Below, in pieces: positions 37,306-45,729 of a DNA stretch of 64,000 nucleotides. Position numbers and translations under genes: made by a program. The stretch's first letter is position 1. Every line of letters starts with the position of its first letter. Origin of the DNA: Cavia porcellus (taxonomy: Eukaryota; Chordata; Mammalia; Rodentia; Caviidae); contig NW_026947491.1 in NCBI RefSeq assembly GCF_034190915.1, positions 23,066,101 to 23,130,100 on the forward strand, in the 5' to 3' direction. The notes beneath the pieces are model-generated. The model saw nothing but the letters and a program-made list of their open reading frames with translations, ran no database searches and was not told the DNA's origin.

Positions 37306-38440
37306 AATCAAACCCAAAAGAATTGATAAAAACTATAAAACTTAGAGATTAAACAGCACCCTGCTGATCAGCCAATTGGTCAGAGAAGAAATTAAGGAAT
37401 AAATTATACCATTTCTATAATTAAATGGTAACGGCAATGTGACATTCCAGAACTTATAGAACATAATGAAAGCAGTCCTATGAGAAAAATTTATAATGGT
37501 GAATTTCCAGAAAAACAGTGTGAGCTCAAATTAATAATTTGTGTTGTACCTAAAGCTTTTAGAAAAACAATAACATGTCAAACCTAAAGTGTGTACAAGA
37601 GAAGAAACTATAAAAATCAGAACAGAAATTAATGTTTTGCTACTAAGAAAACAATACCATGAATCAATCAATTGAAAACTTAATTCTTTGGGGGAGTAAA
37701 TAAGATAAACAAGACTTTAGTCACATTGATTTTAAAAATGGAATGGAAAGATTCAACTTAATTCAAATAGGAATAAAAAGGGCAAAATCACAATGGATCC
37801 TGCAGAAATCTAAAGGACATAATACCTACTTTAAGAATCTACAACTCTAACTAGATGGAAAAACTCAGAAGAAATAGACAGATTTCTAGATACATGTGAA
37901 TTACCAAAGCAGAATCAAGAAGATATAAAAATTCTAAATAAGTCAATATCAATCAATCAAATTGTAGAATTACTTTTAAAACTACCCACAAAGAAAAGTC
38001 CAGCTCCTGATGGACTGATGAATTCTATAACTTTAGAGTAGATCTAACACCACTACTCCTCAAACACTTAAAAAAATTGAAAGGGAAGCAATATTCCTAA
38101 AGCATGCATTATCCTTACACCAAAACCAGAGAAGGATCTAATCAAAAAAAGAGAACTAAAGGCCAATCTCGTTAATGCACATAGATGCAAAATTCCTTGA
38201 TAAGATACTGGCCAAACAGAATGCAGCAAATCATCAAGAAGATAATACACTATCTCAGGATTGCATATATAAATCAATAAATGTAATACATCATATTAAC
38301 AGAGCCAAAGAGAAAAATCACACAATCATCTCAATAGATGCAGAAAGTTTACTTTAAAGTCCAACACTCATTCATGACAAAAACCCTAAAGAAATTGGAA
38401 AAGAAGTTCTTTAATTCAATCTGATAAAAGCCATCTGTTC

Positions 38441-40285
38441 TGGATTAAAAACTGGTGGTCAACTTAACACTAGCTGAATTAAATCAGCATTGTGCTGAGT
38501 ATAGATAGCCCACCTGAGGAAAGTTGCCAGCATAAATAGATATGTGGAGAAGGGGAAGCTACGCATTGTGGGTTTCTTTAAGTGTTGTTGTTTGAACTGT
38601 TGGTTCTCCTGGAGGAGCTCATCATGACTAGCTTTCCCAATGTGAGTTCAACTATTGTCATCGAAGGACCTTGTTGGTGAGAGTGACTGTAGTTCACTCT
38701 AGGAGAGCTCTGATCCTTACATCAAGCATCGCTTCCTGGCTTTAGGGGGAAGACATGCACCATTTAATATTCAGGAGAAACTCATTATGCTGGTTTTTGG
38801 GTATGTACTCCACCATTCTTTCTTATTGTCAGAGGAGCTCAGGACCTCTGTGTCACTGAGGATGGCTGAGGATGGCTGAGGATGGCTGTGGTGCTTTTCA
38901 GGACAGCCTGGATCTTTATTATGAGCATGACTTCTCAGCCAGCATAGAATCCTCAACCTACCAGCACAGCTCCTTTACCCCACTGGCATAGATTTTCTAG
39001 CTTCCACCGCTGACCTTTGGGCCTTCCCAGCATGGATCCCAAAACAGACTGGCATGAGTCCTTCTCGTGGGCTCTAGGCCTCCAGATGGACTCGTGGGAG
39101 GCACTGTCATGGGCTCTAGGTTTTCATCTGGACTCATGCAGGACATAGCTGTGGGATCCAGGCCGTTGGCTGAATATTTTGTGTCTTTAGTGTTGTGGAC
39201 AGATTTCCTGCACTTTCTTGTGTTTTATTCTGGGTAACCATCATAAAATAATAATATTATAAATTTTGTGTTCTGATTCTAATTGTTCCCCTCATAACCC
39301 CTCACTGCAACACCTAGCCCAGTGCACCTGCTTTTACTTTTGCATTCTGGCTTCCCTCTCTGACACCCCATGTTTTCTACACTAGCTAGGGACCCTAGTA
39401 GAATGAACCTCTCCTCAAGCTTCACCCCTGCCCCTCTGGAATTGGCTTTGAGGTCCCTGTCCTTTCAGCCAGGTCATGGCCCAGATCCAGCCTCTGTCAT
39501 CAGGCAGAGGTCTGAGACCCCACTGTCCCACAGTTGAGTCCTGTCTCTCCCTCAGGACTCTCCCAGACTGCCCCTGCTCCCTCTTCTGTGGGCCCCAGGT
39601 GCCCTCCTAGTCGAGGGGCTCTGTGCCTTTCAAGAGCCATAGTGGCCCTCACATGGAACACTCTCCTTGAGTGTCCATCGGGTCCTTACTGGCATGGCTT
39701 CTGTCTTCACTGGACCCTGGCAGGTCTGGAGGTGGGAGTCTTCTCTCTTAGACTACCTTACCCTTACTGTCTTAGGCAAAGCTAAGGTTTCTTGTTGAGG
39801 GCCACAGCTCCATGCAGGACAGGCAGGAACATGACTAGTGGTGACCCACTGCCAGTACTCTGCCCCCAGGGCAGCTGGGAAGGCAGCATGCAGAAGGGAT
39901 GACCAGCTCCTGTGTAGCCGCACACAGATGGAATCAGAGACACAGACAGCTGATGGCCTCGGTGCATGAAAAGATGCTCTGGGTCCAGCCTCCAAGTAAA
40001 GGGACCCCAACTCTGCTACCCAGGCCTCTCCCCGCAGCTGATAAGATGCCCAAACTGCAGGGAGATGAGGGTCAACAGAGAAGCATCTGTCAGATTCTAA
40101 AGAAGAGAAGCTTTTTCTACTGCCACCCATCTAGTGATTGTTACTGGGGTGAATTATTAGCTCCTGACTCAGGGTCAGGGCACTTGGAGGCTGATGGTGA
40201 GGGGAAGGCATGGGACCCTTGGTCCAGTCCACTCTGGTGAGGGCCTGAGCTGTGCTCCTCATATGCTCCCAGCCTAGCCTAGCCA
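38441..40285. other. Unique DNA between the D region and DQ52
   Basis: No gene or 12-bp-spaced RSS pair seen. A ten-base unit (GAGGATGGCT) is repeated three times near 38,859-38,888. The frame at 39,899-40,240 (113 codons) has no recognisable domain and is taken as chance. Confidence 0.5.
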
Positions 40286-40384
40286 TCTATACCCTCACCC
40301 CCACTCTCTACACCCTCTCCACACCCTCTACCCTCACCTCCACCTCCTATCCTCTTTCACCCCTCCCCCACCCCTTCCTCCTGC
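40286..40384. repeat. Pyrimidine-rich tract upstream of DQ52
   Basis: About 100 bases of almost pure C, T and A on the + strand, with repeated ACCCTC and CACCTCC words, ending just before the DQ52 5' nonamer. Confidence 0.7.
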
Positions 40385-40389
40385 CTAGG

Positions 40390-40456
40390 GGTTTTGGCTG
40401 AGCCTGGGACCACAGTGCTAACTGGGACCACAATGACTGGCAGTTCTACAAAAACC
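40390..40456 (+). other. IGHD7-27: DQ52 D segment (orthologue of human IGHD7-27)
   Basis: D coding is 40,418-40,428, CTAACTGGGAC (11 bp). The human gene has CTAACTGGGGA. The 5' RSS is nonamer GGTTTTGGC (40,390-40,398), a 12-bp spacer and heptamer CACAGTG (40,411-40,417). The 3' RSS is heptamer CACAATG (40,429-40,435), spacer ACTGGCAGTTCT and a perfect nonamer ACAAAAACC (40,448-40,456). The flanks match the human locus closely. It is the most J-proximal D, 330 bp before the first J. The 3' heptamer deviates at position 5. Confidence 0.93.
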
Positions 40457-40750
40457 CAAACCGCACAGCAACAGCAGAAAACCCACAGCCAACAGTCCTA
40501 CAATGTCTTGTGGGGTGGGAGAGCTAAAGAAACAGGAAGAGAAGGAGTTTTGTGATCTTGGAAAGCACAGGAGCTTTCTCAATGACTAGATGCAGAGTGC
40601 AGTGCCATGGGTGGGCCAGCACAGGGATTCCATGCAGAAACACTGTGACATGGAGGGACTAATGAGAATCAGTGCCTGCATGGAGTTGGATAGGTAGGGC
40701 TACAGAATCCCAGGCTGGGGGTGTCTGTGGCCGTGGGTACTGAGCCAAAT

Positions 40751-40810
40751 CATTGTACCTGTGGTTATTTCAAGAACTGGGACCAGAGCACCCTGAAACT
40801 GTCTCCTCAA
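40751..40810 (+). pseudogene. IGHJ1: JH1-like J segment, pseudogene
   Basis: The coding-like part is 40,758-40,810, with GGTTATTTCAAGAACTGGGA resembling human JH1. The W-G-x-G motif reads W-D-Q-S, and one base is missing after ACCCTG, so the VSS end is out of frame (read as LSPQ). A donor-like GTAAGG follows at 40,811. The heptamer position reads CATTGTA (40,751-40,757), and no good nonamer lies 23 bp upstream. It is not expected to give a productive rearrangement. Confidence 0.8.
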
Positions 40811-40848
40811 GTAAGGAGCAAGGTCTGGAGGGCTGCACCTACAAGGGT

Positions 40849-40939
40849 AGTTTTTGTATAGGTGCCGCCTAAGGGCAGAGGCTGTGTTACTGGTACTTTG
40901 ACTTCTGGGGCTCTGGCATCCTGGTCAGTGTCTCATCAG
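40849..40939 (+). CDS. IGHJ2: JH2 segment with 23-type RSS
   Basis: Coding 40,887-40,939 (53 bp, the same length as human JH2) translates as YWYFDFWGSGILVSVSS, with WGxG intact, and ends TCAG before donor GTGAGT (40,940). The nonamer is AGTTTTTGT (40,849-40,857). The heptamer reads GGCTGTG (40,880-40,886), with a 22-bp spacer. The CAC complement next to the coding end is kept, but the outer heptamer bases deviate. Probably usable, at reduced efficiency. Confidence 0.88.
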
Positions 40940-41111
40940 GTGAGTCCCCCCAAGACTCTGGTCTTCTCTGCTGAAACAGGGATGGGTCTCTGGGTGTACA
41001 AGTTGGACATCTGCAGTGGGGCTGTGAATGGCTTGGGAGGCTGCCCATGCCGCCGTCACTGGGATCTCACCAGGCTGAAGTGCCTGGGCCCTGCTGCCTC
41101 CTGTGGGTTTG

Positions 41112-41200
41112 AGTTTTTGTGTGGACAATGGCAGAGCAAGTGTCTCAGTGCAATGCCTTTGGTTTCTGGGGCCAGGGCACCTCAGTCACCGTCACGTCAG
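41112..41200 (+). CDS. IGHJ3: JH3 segment with 23-bp RSS
   Basis: Coding 41,151-41,200 (50 bp, as human JH3) gives NAFGFWGQGTSVTVTS and ends at donor GTAAGA (41,201). The nonamer AGTTTTTGT (41,112-41,120) is followed by a 23-bp spacer and heptamer CTCAGTG (41,144-41,150). The last serine codon pair reads ACG TCA in place of TCC TCA, so the framework-4 end is TS, not SS. Confidence 0.9.
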
Positions 41201-41455
41201 GTAAGATGATTTCTTTAGTCTGTTTGGCCTGGGCTCAGCCTCTTCTGGAGATAGGAGGGGTTTCCTGAGGTTCTTAGTCTATGTGGGACTTCTGGGGCTC
41301 CATGGGGGTCTCTGTGCTGCCAATGGCCTTTCTATGGGGATAAGGCACTTAGTTCCTGGGGTGAAAGTGACAGAACCCTGCTATGGGCAGGGGACACACT
41401 GTGACCTTGGGGCTTGGACTTTCTGCCATGGCCGTCCACACAGGCTGTGGGGTCA

Positions 41456-41542
41456 GGTTTTTGTATACTCCATAAGGGAGCCTACAGCATTGTGTCAACT
41501 TTCAATACTGGGGCCAGGGGACCCTGGTCACCGTCTCCTCAG
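41456..41542 (+). CDS. IGHJ4: JH4 segment with consensus 23-bp RSS
   Basis: Coding 41,495-41,542 (48 bp, as human JH4) gives NFQYWGQGTLVTVSS and ends at donor GTGAGT (41,543). The nonamer GGTTTTTGT (41,456-41,464) is perfect, the spacer is 23 bp, and the heptamer is CATTGTG (41,488-41,494). One of the best RSSs in the cluster, so probably heavily used. It is the first member of a duplicated JH4-JH5 block. Confidence 0.95.
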
Positions 41543-41812
41543 GTGAGTCTTTACAGCTTCTTTTCCTGCTCAACTCTGAGGAGTTTTGCTGCATTTTGGG
41601 GGGCAAAATGATCAAGTTGGAGTCTCAGGCAAAGAAAGACAGGGTCATCCTTGGTGGCCAGGAAGGGGTGTTAGGTGTCATGGTTCACACAGAAACCCTC
41701 TGTCTTGGTCTCTGGGACTTCTGGCCACCCTTGGCCTCTGGGTCTTGCTGTCTCTGCTGATTTTAGCCTTCACCGGGCTCAATTTGAGGGGAGTTGCCTG
41801 GGGTCTTGCCAG

Positions 41813-41902
41813 GGGTTTTGCCTGGGGTCTTGCCAGGGTTGTTACAATGTGACAACCAATTTAACCACTGGGGCCCTCCTATCCTGGTCACTATCTCCTC
41901 AG
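41813..41902 (+). CDS. JH5-like segment (first copy), WGxG motif lost
   Basis: Coding 41,852-41,902 (51 bp, as human JH5) translates NQFNHWGPPILVTISS with donor GTGAGA (41,903). The frame and splice site are intact, but the conserved second glycine of WGxG is proline. That glycine forms the beta-bulge needed for VH-VL packing, so products may fold badly. The heptamer is CAATGTG (41,845-41,851), with a 23-bp spacer and nonamer GGGTTTTGC (41,813-41,821). Just upstream is a 24-bp tandem duplication (41,794-41,841). Functional status is open. Confidence 0.85.
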
Positions 41903-42138
41903 GTGAGATGAATTTCTTTGCCTCCTTGTAGCCAGGAGAAGGGTTTCAGAGGTTCTTTGGTCTGCATTGGGTCATCTAGGGTCTATGAAGATCATCTGGG
42001 GATTTGAGGATCTGTGTCCTGCTGATGGCCTTTATGTGAGGGTAGAGACACTTTTCTCTGGGGACAAAGGGTGACAGAACCATGCTCTGGGCATAGGTCC
42101 TTGGGACCTGGCCTTACAGCTTTGGCTGGGTTGGATTA

Positions 42139-42225
42139 GGTTTTTGTATACCCTCTAAAGAGGCCCATAACAGTGTGATTACTTTGATGTATGGGGCGCT
42201 GGAACACTGGTCACCGTCTCCTCAG
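42139..42225 (+). CDS. JH4-like segment (second copy) with consensus RSS
   Basis: Coding 42,178-42,225 (48 bp) gives YFDVWGAGTLVTVSS with donor GTGAGT (42,226). The nonamer GGTTTTTGT (42,139-42,147) is perfect, followed by a 23-bp spacer and heptamer CAGTGTG (42,171-42,177). Upstream and downstream sequence, including the intron start GTGAGTCTTTACAGC, matches the JH4 unit 683 bp earlier, so this is a tandem duplicate. Confidence 0.95.
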
Positions 42226-42433
42226 GTGAGTCTTTACAGCTCCTCTTTCTCCTTAACTCGGGTTTTTACTGCATTTTGGGGCAAAATGATGGTATTCAGG
42301 TCTCAGGCCAAGAAGTATGGGGATGGCTCGATAGGCTAGGGAGGGGTCACAGATATCCCCTCCATCCTGGTCCTTGTGGCCAGATCTCTCTGAGCCTGGT
42401 CCTCTAAGGGATGTGGGGCCTCAGTCCGGCACC

Positions 42434-42523
42434 AGTTCTTGTTTGGGATCCTGTCATGGTTGTCACAAGGTGACAACTGGTTTGACAACTGGGGCCGAGG
42501 GGTCTCGGTCACCGTCTCCTCAG
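42434..42523 (+). CDS. IGHJ5: JH5-like segment (second copy)
   Basis: Coding 42,473-42,523 (51 bp) gives NWFDNWGRGVSVTVSS, close to human JH5 at its start, with WGxG intact and donor GTGAGT (42,524). The nonamer AGTTCTTGT (42,434-42,442), a 23-bp spacer and heptamer CAAGGTG (42,466-42,472) make a moderate RSS. It is the better preserved of the two JH5 copies. Confidence 0.92.
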
Positions 42524-43003
42524 GTGAGTCCTGCCCTGTCTCCACTCTAACGCACTAGGGGAGTCTCAGGGGTCAGAGTCTCTGTGTCAGAGTGACAGCG
42601 GCATTTTAGAAGGAGGGAAAGGGATCTGGGGAGCTGAAAATGCAGCCCCTTGGCTCTCGGCCACAGGGGTCCTAGACAGGAGTTACCGCTGGTGGGCTAG
42701 GGTGGTGGTTGCCTGCTCTTTGGAGCAAAATCTGGGATAGTGTGACTGCAGTGAAATTGGACTTGGTCAGTTTGGAGGTGATCAAGGCTTTGTGTGTCCC
42801 TAAGAGAATAAGGAGTGTCAGTTCAGGGTCACTTTCTCAGGCCAGCAGCAGCCTGGCTTCTGAAGCTCTGGGCTGAAATGTGGATGTCTGGGGCCAGCAG
42901 AGGCAGAGACCTGACATAGAGGCACAGACCTGACACAGTGACTCAGGTGCGGCCACGGAGGTCAGTCTCTGGGTGATGAGCGCAACGCTGGCTGGGCACT
43001 CAG

Positions 43004-43095
43004 GGTTTCTGTGGGGTGTGGATGGAGCGTGCACTACTGTGATTACTATGCTTTGGATATCTGGGGCCCTGGCACCCTGGTCACCGTCTCCTCAG
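43004..43095 (+). CDS. IGHJ6: JH6-like segment (last J)
   Basis: Coding 43,042-43,095 (54 bp) gives YYALDIWGPGTLVTVSS with donor GTAAGA (43,096). It resembles mouse JH4 in length and YYA start. The nonamer is GGTTTCTGT (43,004-43,012) and the heptamer TACTGTG (43,035-43,041), with a 22-bp spacer. WGxG is intact. Last J before the enhancer intron. Confidence 0.93.
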
Positions 43096-43975
43096 GTAAG
43101 AGCAGCCTCTCGGGGCCTTTGTTCTCTGTTCTTGTCTGTGGGATATTCTGAGAACTGCAGGCTCATCTCACTGGGGATCTGGGTGGCTGGCTAGGGGGGC
43201 TGGGACTGGCATGTTCCAGTGGATGTTCCAATGTCTTTGGAAAATTATAATAAGGACAAGCATATCATTGCAGTACCTTAGTCCCCCCAGACAGCATCCA
43301 GGTTTGAGGGTCACCTTCAGATAGGCAGAAAAGGCCAGGACCCTGTAGCGGGAGACATCTCTGGCTGGGCTGGAAACACCCAGATTCAGGACTCATTGCT
43401 GGGCGAGGAGAATGCCTCAGTGACCCTTTTGGCAGAGTGACTAGATCATCACACAGAGTGTGGAGTATTTTCTTTAGAATGGTGAGGTATGCTTTGTGCT
43501 AGATAGTATTTAAAATTCTTTATTTGTTGGAAAGAGAATGGTCTGAGGGAGTGAATTGAGGAAGATATGTAGCCATGGCCTTAGAGAAAATGTGTGCTGG
43601 GTACCTGTTTTCCTTCTTGAGGAGAGGGACCGGGGTCTCCATGTGTGTGGATGCATGGAGGACAAAATGCTGAGAATCAAGTTGTTTGAATGGCAAGATG
43701 TCTCTGAAGGGGCTCCAGAGAAGAATGGCTAAGGAAATTGTGACTTAAGACGTATGAGGTTTTCAAGCATATTCCAGCTTTAAATGTCTAGGTATTTAAA
43801 GTTTTAAATTTCTTAGTACTCAGGTAGCAATCATGAGTTGTGTCTGTCTGGAACTGATACTGCTGCAAGTTCAGCCAAAGAATAGAAATTCAGTACTATT
43901 GCCAGGAATTGAGCCAAGTTTTGATAATAAATCAAGTTTGTTTTTTAAGTCAATGAAGCCATGATGGGTTAAGAG
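43096..43975. other. J-C intron, 5' part, with an AT-rich flank
   Basis: No gene. From about 43,780 the sequence becomes A/T-rich, in the position of the 5' matrix-attachment region beside Emu in other mammals. Confidence 0.5.
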
Positions 43976-44300
43976 TTAAAGTCAAGATGGCCTGGGGCCA
44001 GGACACCTGCAGCAGGTGGCAGGAAGTTGGTCACATGGGGAATCTATTTGGGGAAACAGAAAAACAGAATAGGTAAATTTATAGCTGTGGTTATGAGGAG
44101 ATGGTTTTGAAATGTTTTGCCCAGCCCTACAGATCTGAAAGTTCCTACTGAGCAAAACAACACCTGGGTCATTTGCATTTCTAAAATAAGCTTCAGATGC
44201 TGGCAGGAACTGGAAAGTCCCCTTTTAACTATGTGAATTTAACTTTTGAGTCTTAGCTTATCAACTTTCGGCTTTCTCCAACTGAGCTTATCAACTTCTA
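43976..44300 (+). promoter_or_regulatory. Emu intronic heavy-chain enhancer core
   Basis: The motif order matches the mouse enhancer: muE1/YY1 site TCAAGATGGCC (43,982-43,992), E-box CACCTG (44,004-44,009, muE5), GCAGGTGGC (muE2 position), E-box CACATG (about 44,032, muE3), muB-like TATTTGGGGAAAC, TGTGGTT core, E-box CACCTG (44,161-44,166, muE4) and the octamer ATTTGCAT (44,171-44,178) for Oct factors. Known role: activates V(D)J recombination and IgH transcription in B cells and drives I-mu germline transcripts. Confidence 0.95.
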
Positions 44301-44339
44301 AATTTATTTTCAAAGTACAATCTACATGAAACTGAACAG

Positions 44340-44640
44340 TCTTAGGGACAGTTTATTGGGGTATTTAAGAAAGTTTTTAAATTGCTTTGGTTTTTAAAAA
44401 ATGTGATAACTAATATTAATGCTTTGTCCAAAAACTAAAACATTATTTTTACAATGTGTGGGTTCCCCACATGTAAGCTAGTTTTTTTATGATTAAGAAA
44501 AAAACACTTTGCTATTCTGATGAAGATGCCTTCCTAAGTATTTTTTAAGACCACTCATTGAGTACTTGCTTTAGGAGGAATTTGAAGTGCGATGTATAGA
44601 ATCACCTTGGATTTTTTCATTCCAACAAGTTATTTGATGG
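44340..44640. promoter_or_regulatory. 3' matrix-attachment-like AT-rich flank of Emu
   Basis: A/T-rich DNA (GTTTTTAAATTGC, TTTTTAAAAAATGTG, AAGACCACTCATTGAGTA) in the place and with similar words to the mouse 3' Emu MAR. Assigned by position and composition. Confidence 0.6.
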
Positions 44641-44689
44641 ATTAGGAGAAAGCCCGCCTGATAAAGTGAAGGAAAGGCCTTTAGGCCTC

Positions 44690-44943
44690 TGGCAGCACAG
44701 AATGCTTCTCCTCTGCCCAGCTTCCTGCAGACAGGCTGCTGGCTAGGGTCTGAGTGTGTGTGCTGCTGGAACTGGTTTCAGCTTGGGGGGCTCCCAGGAC
44801 CACCCAGACTTGGGAATGTGTGGCAGTGGCTTCTGCCATCAGGCCAGCTGGCTCTTCGTGACTCAGCCAGTTTTAATGGACTTGGAAGAAATATTCCATG
44901 CCAGAGACACTCGGGACCTCCTAGCAACCAGGCATCCAATGTG
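44690..44943 (+). ncRNA. I-mu exon (3' part) of the germline mu transcript
   Basis: Conserved with mouse I-mu: GGGAATGTGTGGCAGTGGCTTCTGCCA, broken here into GGGAATGTG and GTGGCTTCTGCCA words, and CCAGGCATCCAATGTG before donor GTAAGC (44,944-44,949). The 5' end is approximate. The transcript runs through Smu and opens it for AID during class switching. Confidence 0.7.
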
Positions 44944-44949
44944 GTAAGC

Positions 44950-45725
44950 GAGAGGCAGCTACCACTGCCACGTCTGCGTCTCTTATAAGTTTGAATTTGA
45001 TGCTTGTTTCTGTTGGAAAGTAAGTCAGTTTTTGTGTTAAAGGAAGACAAGGAAATGTATTTGTGAATCCTTGGAGTAATTGTTGTCTGGGTTGCTCATT
45101 CCCAACATTCCGTGAAGTCCCTGTCTAGGAGAAATGGGCACCAGTGGCTCTAAGGTCTATTAACTATTGGCCATTCTTTTCACAGTGCTTGAAAATGTTA
45201 CTGGTGTTGCCTCCATTTAAGTTATCAGAACAGATTTGATTTTAGACTATTATTGTACTTTCTAAAGAGTTTCATGGCAAACAAGAATTTTAAGTGACAA
45301 ATGTAGATAAACTGCTTTTCATGGTAGTTGTTGATGATGGTTTAGATCTCGATGGAAATGAAAGTCAAGCTAATTTAAGACTCAGAGGGTAAAGATCAGG
45401 CTAAGCAGGTCTTCCAGGAGCTCAGTCTCTGAGGGAGGTTCTTCCAGTGCTTCCTACCAGCACAGACAAAGCTTCAGGTTCAGGAGGAAAAAGTTTTCCT
45501 TGTGCAGAAATGACCTTATTTTCTTGATCTAATCTCTGAATATTTCAGTGAATTCAAAGTTTCAAGGATAAATTTTTCTGTTTGTTAAGTGGTGGTAGTG
45601 GCTGACTGGGTGGCTCTGCAGACTAAAGTCTTGCCGAGTGAGGTGGGAGACTATTACATTCATAAAAGAGGAGACACTGAGGGTAATAGGCCAACTGAGC
45701 TGTGCAGGATCCAGTTGTGGAGTGA
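44950..45725. other. Intron between I-mu and Smu
   Basis: Unique sequence. No gene or repeat recognised. Confidence 0.6.
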
Positions 45726-45729
45726 TTTA

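Larger units (their letters stand above)
36540..38440 (+). mobile_element. Ancient L1 ORF2 remnant, interrupted by a SINE and an LTR-like repeat
   Basis: Diverged plus-strand ORF2 matching about 16,430-17,940 of the full-length L1. Segments around 37,940-38,350 still resemble the KSPAPDG, HIDAKFL and NVIHHIN regions. There is no useful open frame. A SINE (36,749-36,849) and an LTR-like repeat (36,956-37,300) sit within it, so it is older than both. Confidence 0.75.
41203..42523 (+). repeat. Tandem duplication of the JH4-JH5 block
   Basis: Unit 1 (about 41,203-41,902) and unit 2 (about 41,903-42,523) each begin at the donor-side intron start (GTRAGATGA followed by TTTCTTT) and continue through matching intergenic words (CTGATGGCC or CCAATGGCC, GTGACAGAACC). 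Each then holds a 48-bp J, a shared intron (GTGAGTCTTTACAGC, CTGCATTTTGGGG) and a 51-bp J. Many substitutions and indels separate the units, so the event is not recent. Confidence 0.8.

Noticed and set aside
38790..38830. GGTTTTTGG nonamer-like word
   Set aside because: The 12-bp spacer leads to CCATTCT, not a heptamer, and there is no 3' partner.
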